DNA of 12,120 nucleotides from Candidatus Falkowiibacteriota bacterium (GTDB lineage: Bacteria; Patescibacteriota; Patescibacteriia; Patescibacteriales; JALSMD01), in assembly GCA_026987855.1 (NCBI GenBank), contig JALSMD010000091.1, forward strand, positions 1-12,120, in the 5' to 3' direction. Made by a program: the position numbers and the translations under genes. The notes beneath the pieces are model-generated. The model worked only from the letters and a program-made list of their open reading frames with translations. It had not been told where the DNA came from and searched no databases. This document shows positions 6,564-12,120 of the stretch, piece after piece; within the stretch, counting starts at the first letter, position 1; each line of letters begins with the position of its first letter.

Positions 6564-8447
6564 ATGAAATATATTGATATAGTCCCATTTGCCAAAATTC
6601 CTCTTACTCAACAGCAAATATTTACCTATTTAAACAAATATAATTATAGACTCAAAATTGGGCAAATTGTTGAAGTGCCCCTACAAAATAGTAATGTACG
6701 GGGCGTTATTATTAAAATCAAAAAAAAGGCTCCTATTGGTATTAATTACAAGACAATAAATAAATTGTTATATCCTTATCCTATTTTTACGCCTAAACAA
6801 ATAAAATTAGCGCGCTTAATTTCCCATTATTATTATTCTCCTTTGGGTGTAGTGTTTAAAACAATGTCTCCGCCCGTTTTAAAGAAAATAAAAAACAATT
6901 TAAAAGTCATAAATAAACACACTAAAAATAATAACAAAAAAGAAAATTTCTTATTATTAAAAGGAAATAAAGAATGGCGACAAAAAGAATATTTTAAAAA
7001 AATAAAAAATTGCCTCAAAAATAACCAGCAGGTATTGTATTTAGTTCCAGAATTATCGCAGATAACTCAAATTCTTGATATATTATCAAGTCAATTCCCG
7101 CAAATAAAAATTGTTGAATTTTGTGGTCGTTTAAGCTCAGGAAAATATTTAGAAAATTGGATTTCTGTGCTATATGACGATGCTCAAATAATATTAGGGA
7201 CCAGACAAGCAACATTTGCCCCTTTTAATAATTTAGGCTTGATTATATTAGATGAAGAACATAACCCATCTTTTAAGCAATGGGATATGAATCCTCGTTA
7301 CCATGCTCGTAAGGTGGCGGAGTTTCTTGTTAAAATATATAAATCTCAATTGATTTTGGGTGCTAAATCCCCTAGTATACATTCTTTTTATAAAGCAAAA
7401 GAAGAAAAACAATATTCTTTGAAAATCCAAAAAAATTCTTTGTCGCATAAGGTATGTATAGTTGACATGCGCAACGAAATTAAGAGTGGAAATTTCTCTA
7501 TTTTCTCTTATAAATTGCTAAATGTTCTTGAAAATATTTTGACACAAAACAAACAGGCCATTATTTTTGTAAACAGACGCGCTTTTGCATCCTTCGTAAT
7601 GTGTCGCGACTGCGGTTATATTATTAAATGTCCAAATTGTTCTAAGGCTTTATTAGAATATAGTGATGGCAGGCTAGTCTGTACTCATTGCAGTTACAAA
7701 GAGAATATGCCCTTAACCTGCCCAAAATGTTCTTCGGTTAGAATTAAAGGATTTGGTGTTGGTACGCAAAGAGTTGCTAAAGAGGTAACTAAATTCTTTC
7801 CTAAGGCGCAGGTAGAAATCTTTGATCGAGACCATTTAAAAAGAAAAAATGATGTTTTTAAAATTTATCAAAAATTTGATACAGGACAAATTGATGTTTT
7901 GGTAGGCACTCAACCAGTATTAACCTTTCAACCTTTTAATTTATCTTTAATAGCTGCTATCAACATTGATTTCATGTTAAATTTTCCTTCTTGGCAATCT
8001 AGAGAAAGAACTTTTTGCCTTTTGTCAGAATTGATTAACAAAAAATATCAGACTATTATACAAACATACAATCCAGAACATAAAATTTTTGAATTATTAA
8101 AAAGCAATAATTATAATCTTTTTTATAAAAATGAAATTAAAGAGCGTAAATTATTGTATTACCCTCCCTTTTCTCAACTCATTAAACTTACATTTTCTTA
8201 TAAAAATTTAGATGTAGGCCGAAATAAATTTAAACAAGTAAAAAATAATTTGGAAAGATACATACAAGAAAATAAATTACCTGTTAAGTTAATAGTACCT
8301 AATGAAGCGACTATTTCTCGTAGGTCAGGCAAATATTTAAATGCAATAATTTTAAAATTACCAACAAAAAGAATGTTTAGCAAAAACAAATTATTAGATT
8401 TAATTCCAGGAGACTGGACAATTGATGTTGATCCTGATAGTTTATAA
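6564..8447 (+). CDS. priA: Primosomal protein PriA, apparently ATPase-dead
   Basis: PriA recognises stalled replication forks and reloads the replisome. The 627-residue product has the whole PriA layout: 3'-DNA-binding domain (about 1-105), first helicase lobe (125-270), second lobe with embedded zinc module, and the typical C-terminal end TIDVDPDSL. All eight zinc cysteines are present (347, 350, 356, 359, 373, 376, 386, 389). DEEH (230-233) and GTR (212-214) remain. Key ATPase motifs are gone. Where Walker A (GVTGSGKTEVY) belongs, residues 130-143 read LLLKGNKEWRQKEY; motif III SAT is AKS (267-269); motif V GTQMIAKGHDF is GTQPVLTFQPF (448-458); motif VI with its GRAGR is replaced by ELINKKYQTIIQTYNP (489-504). 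The frame is unbroken, so this is a maintained protein, not a recent pseudogene. I infer a DNA- and partner-binding primosome scaffold without helicase activity. The start is ATG two bases after the upstream stop. Confidence 0.9.
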   Translation: MKYIDIVPFAKIPLTQQQIFTYLNKYNYRLKIGQIVEVPLQNSNVRGVIIKIKKKAPIGINYKTINKLLYPYPIFTPKQIKLARLISHYYYSPLGVVFKTMSPPVLKKIKNNLKVINKHTKNNNKKENFLLLKGNKEWRQKEYFKKIKNCLKNNQQVLYLVPELSQITQILDILSSQFPQIKIVEFCGRLSSGKYLENWISVLYDDAQIILGTRQATFAPFNNLGLIILDEEHNPSFKQWDMNPRYHARKVAEFLVKIYKSQLILGAKSPSIHSFYKAKEEKQYSLKIQKNSLSHKVCIVDMRNEIKSGNFSIFSYKLLNVLENILTQNKQAIIFVNRRAFASFVMCRDCGYIIKCPNCSKALLEYSDGRLVCTHCSYKENMPLTCPKCSSVRIKGFGVGTQRVAKEVTKFFPKAQVEIFDRDHLKRKNDVFKIYQKFDTGQIDVLVGTQPVLTFQPFNLSLIAAINIDFMLNFPSWQSRERTFCLLSELINKKYQTIIQTYNPEHKIFELLKSNNYNLFYKNEIKERKLLYYPPFSQLIKLTFSYKNLDVGRNKFKQVKNNLERYIQENKLPVKLIVPNEATISRRSGKYLNAIILKLPTKRMFSKNKLLDLIPGDWTIDVDPDSL

Positions 8448-8507
8448 TATTAAATTTTATTAGAAATCCACAAAACAACAAAAATTTATTACAGCAAAAA
8501 CTTTTAA

Positions 8508-8533
8508 TTGACACTTAGTTAAAATTTTATATC
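8508..8533 (+). promoter_or_regulatory. Possible def promoter (weak)
   Basis: A perfect TTGACA (8508-8513) lies in the 113-base gap before def, but the downstream -10 candidates are poor: TATATC at 8528-8533 with only 14 bases spacing, or TATCAG at 8530-8535 with 16. No terminator hairpin follows priA, so def may be read from the upstream run instead. The rest of the gap shows nothing else. Confidence 0.35.
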
Positions 8534-8560
8534 AGCTACTAAACATTTAAACTAAACAAT

Positions 8561-9037
8561 ATGGCAAAAATATTATCTATTGTTACTCATCCTGATCCAA
8601 TTTTAAGAGAAAAATCTAGACCTTTAGATAAAAAACAAATATTATCTGATGATTTTAAAAAGCTGTGCGCTGATATGGCACTTACTATGAAAGAGGAAGA
8701 TGGTATTGGTTTAGCTGCCCCTCAGATCGGCCAAAATATTCGTTTAATAGTTGTTAATACCGATGATGGACCATTGTGTATGATTAACCCCGTCATTAAA
8801 AAGCGTTCTATGCTTATGGAATGGGGAGAAGAAGGATGTCTTTCCATTCCGGGAGTCTTTGGAGAAGTAAAAAGACATCGTTGGATACGATGCCAATTTA
8901 TAAATTTAGAAGGGCGCACAGTCTCTATAAAAGCACGGAAATTATTAGCACGTGTCATTCAACACGAAATTGATCATTTAGATGGTATACTTTTTATTGA
9001 TAAGGCCAAAAATATCACTACCGAACAAAAAAAATAA
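8561..9037 (+). CDS. def: Peptide deformylase
   Basis: The enzyme removes the formyl group from the N-terminal methionine of new proteins at the ribosome. All three family motifs are intact: GIGLAAPQIG (48-57), EGCLSIPG (91-98) and HEIDHLDG (135-142). The metal, usually Fe2+, would be held by C93, H135 and H139, with E136 as catalytic residue. At 158 residues the length is normal for bacterial type 1 or short type enzymes, with a short basic tail. The ATG has no Shine-Dalgarno; AAACAAT precedes it. The gene runs tail to tail with ligA, the stops only 7 bases apart. Confidence 0.97.
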   Translation: MAKILSIVTHPDPILREKSRPLDKKQILSDDFKKLCADMALTMKEEDGIGLAAPQIGQNIRLIVVNTDDGPLCMINPVIKKRSMLMEWGEEGCLSIPGVFGEVKRHRWIRCQFINLEGRTVSIKARKLLARVIQHEIDHLDGILFIDKAKNITTEQKK

Positions 9038-9044
9038 AAAAATT

Positions 9045-11144
9045 TTAGCTTATTAAATCTAAAAATTCTTTTTCGTTAATAATTTTTACTCCTAATTTTT
9101 TAGCTTTTTCATATTTGCTACCAGGATTTTCTCCGACTACTACATAATCAATTTTTTTGCTTACTGACGAAGAAGTCTTGCCGCCCAACTCTCTAATTTT
9201 TTCTTTTGCTTGTTCGCGAGTAAAAGTCTCTAGGGTGCCAGTCAATACAAAAATTTTTCCTTCTAATTTTTTCTTAATCTTTTCTTGTTCAATTTTAAAA
9301 CCAATTTTCTCTAATTTTTCCAATAATTTTATATTAGAATCTTTGTGGAACCAATGATAAATACTATCTGCTACAATTGGACCTATGTCCTTAATTTTTT
9401 CTAATTTTTCTTTACTAATGTTTTTCATTATAAATATTAGATCTCGGGGAGAATCAATCTTAAAATTGGTCAACACTTCTTGAGATATCAAATTAGCTGT
9501 TTCTTCGCCGACATGCCTAATTCCTAAAGCATACAAAAATCGGGATAAACTTAATTTCTTTTTTTCCTGAATAGCGTTTATTAAATTATGTGCTGATTTT
9601 TCAGCAAATCTTTCCAAAGGCATTAAATCTCCTTCAGTTAAAGTATAGAAATCAGCTATATCACTAACCAAACCCTCTTTTACTAACTGCTCTATAACCT
9701 TTTTTCCTAATCCCTCTATGTCAGCAGCTCCTTTACTTGCCCAATGAATTAACTTTCTTAAATTAACAGCATAACAATTAGGGTTAGAACAACGATAAGC
9801 TACTTCGCCTTCTTTCCTAACTACTTGGCTTTGGCACATAGGACAACGTTTAGGCGCATAAATACTCTTTTCATTACCTTCCCTCAATCTTTTAAGCACT
9901 TTTACTATTTTAGGAATCACATCTCCGGCACGTTCAATAATAACTGTATCCCCGATTTTAAGACCCAAACGCTTGATTTCGTCCATATTATGTAAAGTAG
10001 CATGAGTTACTGTCACTCCACCAATTAAGACTGGTTCTAAAATTGCCACAGGCGTTAGAATACCAGTACGACCTACATGCCAAACAACATTTTTAACTTT
10101 GGTAGTGGCCTGTTGTGCCGAGAATTTATAAGCTATCATATAACGAGGACCTTTGCCTACTACCCCTAAAATTGGCCAAAATTTTAAATCATTAACAACA
10201 ACCACTACCCCGTCACATTCAAAAGGCAATTTGTTTTCTCTATGTTTGTTCCAATATTTATGAAAATCCTCTACTTCTTTTAGATTAAAACAAATCTTAT
10301 TTTTATCTAAAGTTTTTACTCCTAAAAGATTTGCTAATTGATGTTCTTGGTAATGTTTTTCTAGTTGGATGTTATTTAATATAAGTCCATAAGCATAGAA
10401 ATCCAATTTCCTTTGAGCGGCAATTTTGGGATCAAGCTGCCTAATTGATCCAGCTGCTGCATTACGAGGATTAGCTAACAGTGTCTTGCCTTCTTTTTTT
10501 AATTTTTTGTTTAATTCCTCAAAAACTTTTTTTGTCATAATAACCTCTCCCCTCACCTCTATTCGGCCTGTTTTAATTAAATTAAATATTTTTTTTATTT
10601 GCTTTTCTGGTATACCTACATTCTTTAACTCTTCCTTTCTGGGCTCTCTCAATCTTAGCGGTATTGATTCTATCGTTTTAAGGTTCTGGGTAACATCCTC
10701 GCCAATTTTACCATCTCCACGAGTAGCACCTAAGACAAAAATACCTTTTTCATAAACTAAATTAACTGCTAAACCATCCATTTTTAACTCACAAAAATAT
10801 TCCAACTTTGGGGAGTTGCCAGTTTTATCTTTGATAATTTTTAAAATACGGTTTTCCCAATCTTTTATATCTTCATAACAAAAGGCATCAAACATAGAAA
10901 GCATAGGAACAGCATGTTCTACCTTTTTAAATTTATCTAAAGGCTCACCTCCTACCCGTTGCGTCGGTGAATCAGGGGTAATAAGTTCGGGAAATTGTCT
11001 TTCCAGTTTCTCTAATTCGTTTTTTAAACTATCAAATGCCGCATCACTAATTTTTGGTTTATCCAAAACATGATAAAGATAACGATGGTAATTTATCATT
11101 TCACGAAGTTTTTTCACTCTTTTTTTAGCTTCTTGTTTATTCAT
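9045..11144 (-). CDS. ligA: NAD+-dependent DNA ligase
   Basis: LigA seals nicks in replicating and repaired DNA using NAD+ as AMP donor. The 699-residue protein is full length. Domain Ia at the N-terminus has the NAD-binding YHxYYxxD-like segment YHRYLYHVLDKPKISDAAFD (19-38). The nucleotidyltransferase domain has the AMP-accepting lysine K121 in ELKMDG, RGDGKIGEDVT (142-152), EVRGEV (196-201), NPRNAAAGSIRQLDP (225-239) and CDGVVV (310-315). The OB fold has HVGRTGILTPVA (356-367). The zinc finger uses C434, C437, C452 and C457. HhH repeats follow, including GIRHVGEETA (541-550), and a C-terminal BRCT domain (about 626-699, GKIFVLTGTL onward). No catalytic motif is missing. The ATG at 11144 has no Shine-Dalgarno and a leader of only about 17 bases. 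It is divergent from gyrB and convergent with def. Confidence 0.98.
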   Translation of the reverse strand: MNKQEAKKRVKKLREMINYHRYLYHVLDKPKISDAAFDSLKNELEKLERQFPELITPDSPTQRVGGEPLDKFKKVEHAVPMLSMFDAFCYEDIKDWENRILKIIKDKTGNSPKLEYFCELKMDGLAVNLVYEKGIFVLGATRGDGKIGEDVTQNLKTIESIPLRLREPRKEELKNVGIPEKQIKKIFNLIKTGRIEVRGEVIMTKKVFEELNKKLKKEGKTLLANPRNAAAGSIRQLDPKIAAQRKLDFYAYGLILNNIQLEKHYQEHQLANLLGVKTLDKNKICFNLKEVEDFHKYWNKHRENKLPFECDGVVVVVNDLKFWPILGVVGKGPRYMIAYKFSAQQATTKVKNVVWHVGRTGILTPVAILEPVLIGGVTVTHATLHNMDEIKRLGLKIGDTVIIERAGDVIPKIVKVLKRLREGNEKSIYAPKRCPMCQSQVVRKEGEVAYRCSNPNCYAVNLRKLIHWASKGAADIEGLGKKVIEQLVKEGLVSDIADFYTLTEGDLMPLERFAEKSAHNLINAIQEKKKLSLSRFLYALGIRHVGEETANLISQEVLTNFKIDSPRDLIFIMKNISKEKLEKIKDIGPIVADSIYHWFHKDSNIKLLEKLEKIGFKIEQEKIKKKLEGKIFVLTGTLETFTREQAKEKIRELGGKTSSSVSKKIDYVVVGENPGSKYEKAKKLGVKIINEKEFLDLIS

Positions 11145-11167
11145 ATAAGTAAAATATTTATAATTTT

Positions 11168-11176
11168 ATTATAACA
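11168..11176 (-). promoter_or_regulatory. ligA extended -10 promoter
   Basis: On the minus strand TGTTATAAT combines a TGn extension with a perfect TATAAT (11168-11173). The -35 at 17 bases is only TATTAG, so this is probably extended -10 driven. Initiation near 11161 would leave a leader of about 17 bases, consistent with the missing Shine-Dalgarno. The 11177-11307 stretch beyond it is A/T-rich and holds no gene that I can support. Confidence 0.6.
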
Positions 11177-11307
11177 CAAAATCCTATAATCTAATAATAA
11201 TTATCTTCTCTTTAGGCTCTGGGATTATTTATATATAAAAAAATAGCACTTACATATAATTTCAATATAAATATATATTTTTTACGATTATAAGTTAATG
11301 TTTGCTC

Positions 11308-11336
11308 TTGCTAAATACCATATTTTTTGCTAAAAT
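11308..11336 (+). promoter_or_regulatory. gyrB promoter (sigma70-type, extended -10)
   Basis: TTGCTA (11308-11313), a 17-base spacer ending in TGC, and TAAAAT (11331-11336) form a good sigma70-type promoter with TGn extension. Transcription would begin near 11343 and give a leader of about 50 bases. That leader contains TCCCTTTTTAGGA, at most a 3-bp hairpin, and no Shine-Dalgarno. Confidence 0.65.
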
Positions 11337-11392
11337 ATTAATAGTTTAAAGTCCCTTTTTAGGATAATTTTATTTTTAACAAAAATAATAAT

Positions 11393-12120
11393 ATGGCTAA
11401 AAAAACAAAAAAAACCAATGAATATAATGCAGAAGCGATTACTGTGTTAGAAGGCTTGGAACCTGTTAGAAAAAGACCCGGTATGTATATCGGATCTACT
11501 TCTTCTACCGGTCTTCATCACTTAATTTGGGAGGTGGTTGATAATGGAATAGACGAAGCAATGGCTGGTTTTGCGACAGAAGTAAAAGTAACACTATTAG
11601 GAGATAATATGGTAGAAATAGCTGATAACGGCCGTGGTATTCCTGTAGAAAAACATAAAGTCACAGGCGTCTCTGCGCTAGAAACAGTTTTAACAAAGTT
11701 GCATGCTGGCGGAAAATTTGGTGGAGGAGGTTATAAGGTTTCAGGTGGTCTTCATGGAGTTGGTGTTTCAGTAGTAAATGCTTTAAGTTCATATTTAAAA
11801 GCAGAGGTTCATCGTGATGGAAAAATTTGGGTACAAGAATATAAACAAGGAAAACCAATTACCAAATTAAAATCGGTTGGTAAAACCAAAAAAACTGGCA
11901 CTATTATCACTTTTCAACCTGATGCTACTATTTTTACGGAAACAGAATTTAAATGGGGGAAAATTTTGGATCATCTGCGTCAACAGGCCTATTTAACAAA
12001 AGGAATAACAATTAAAATTAGTGATCGTCGCCCTGACCACCGTGAAAAAGATTATGTCTTTTATTTTGAAGGAGGAATTAAATCATATATAAAGTCTTTA
12101 CATAAAAATAAAACAATCAA
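11393..12120 (+). CDS. gyrB: DNA gyrase subunit B, N-terminal part
   Basis: The frame starts with ATG at 11393 and stays open for 242 codons to the window edge, so only the GHKL ATPase domain and part of the transducer domain are visible. GyrB hydrolyses ATP to drive negative supercoiling with GyrA. Motifs: LEGLEPVRKRPGMYIGS (19-35), EVVDNGIDEA (47-56) with the catalytic Glu47 and Mg-binding Asn51, ADNGRGIP (77-84) with adenine-contacting Asp78, HAGGKFGGGGYKVSGGLHGVG (104-124, ATP lid) and the T-G-T-I segment (168-171). The intact lid and these motifs favour GyrB, but ParE is a close relative and the C-terminal TOPRIM part is outside the window. No Shine-Dalgarno; AATAAT precedes the ATG. It is divergent from ligA. 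Confidence 0.93.
   Translation, partial: MAKKTKKTNEYNAEAITVLEGLEPVRKRPGMYIGSTSSTGLHHLIWEVVDNGIDEAMAGFATEVKVTLLGDNMVEIADNGRGIPVEKHKVTGVSALETVLTKLHAGGKFGGGGYKVSGGLHGVGVSVVNALSSYLKAEVHRDGKIWVQEYKQGKPITKLKSVGKTKKTGTIITFQPDATIFTETEFKWGKILDHLRQQAYLTKGITIKISDRRPDHREKDYVFYFEGGIKSYIKSLHKNKTI

Noticed and set aside
6948..6995. priA as a frameshifted pseudogene at the Walker A site
   Set aside because: The frame is continuous through 627 codons, and sequence on both sides of each lost motif aligns well with PriA, so the changes are substitutions and not a frameshift.
10426..10755. 109-codon open frame on the + strand
   Set aside because: It is antisense within the strongly conserved ligA coding region and has no recognisable protein features or start signal.
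11225..11285. Long A/T run with TATATATAAAAAA and ATATATATTTTTT suggesting a hairpin or origin
   Set aside because: The two halves are not reverse complements in register, and I see no DnaA boxes or GC-rich core; it is probably simple AT-rich spacer.
11661..11858. 65-codon open frame on the minus strand, rich in His and Leu
   Set aside because: It is antisense to the conserved GyrB ATPase domain; its composition mirrors the gyrB codons.

Overview
The window is AT-rich bacterial chromosome carrying mostly housekeeping genes. The compact spacing, exclusive TAA stops, near-absence of Shine-Dalgarno sites, shortened or degenerate core proteins (a PriA without its ATPase motifs, a ProB without a PUA domain) and a secreted protein type common in ultra-small bacteria together suggest a Candidate Phyla Radiation (Patescibacteria, possibly Parcubacteria-like) genome. 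That placement is inference from gene style; no marker in the window settles it.

Layout. Left edge (1-316): the C-terminal end of a YfiH/PgeF laccase-fold protein on the + strand, closed by a strong hairpin terminator. Next, a minus-strand block: a polyprenyl-phosphate sugar-1-phosphate transferase (314-1729), preceded by the RNase P RNA gene rnpB (about 1771-2257) with its own promoter, and a glutamate 5-kinase-like gene (2441-3160) with its own promoter, Shine-Dalgarno site and terminator. An intergenic region with divergent promoters (3161-3294) leads into a + strand run: corA (3295-4263), a secreted lysozyme-like protein with four repeats (4298-5737), a LigB/AMMECR1-N-type protein (5773-6561) and priA (6564-8447). 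These are separated by only 34, 35 and 2 bases and are probably one transcript. Def (8561-9037) follows on the same strand. LigA (9045-11144) converges on def from the minus strand. A 248-base divergent promoter region separates ligA from the start of gyrB (11393 to the window edge).

How the genes fit together. PriA, LigA and GyrB serve replication and repair, Def and rnpB serve protein and tRNA maturation, CorA imports Mg2+, and the sugar transferase and secreted lysozyme-like protein act at the cell surface. I see no mobile element, CRISPR array, tRNA gene or defence island, and no wholly new multi-gene system. The most notable signals are inside familiar genes: a full-length PriA that has lost Walker A and the motif III, V and VI signatures while keeping all eight zinc cysteines; an RNase P RNA whose L15 loop seems to have lost the GGU that pairs with tRNA CCA and which carries an AU-rich helix extension; and a ProB-like kinase with altered active-site motifs and no proA nearby.
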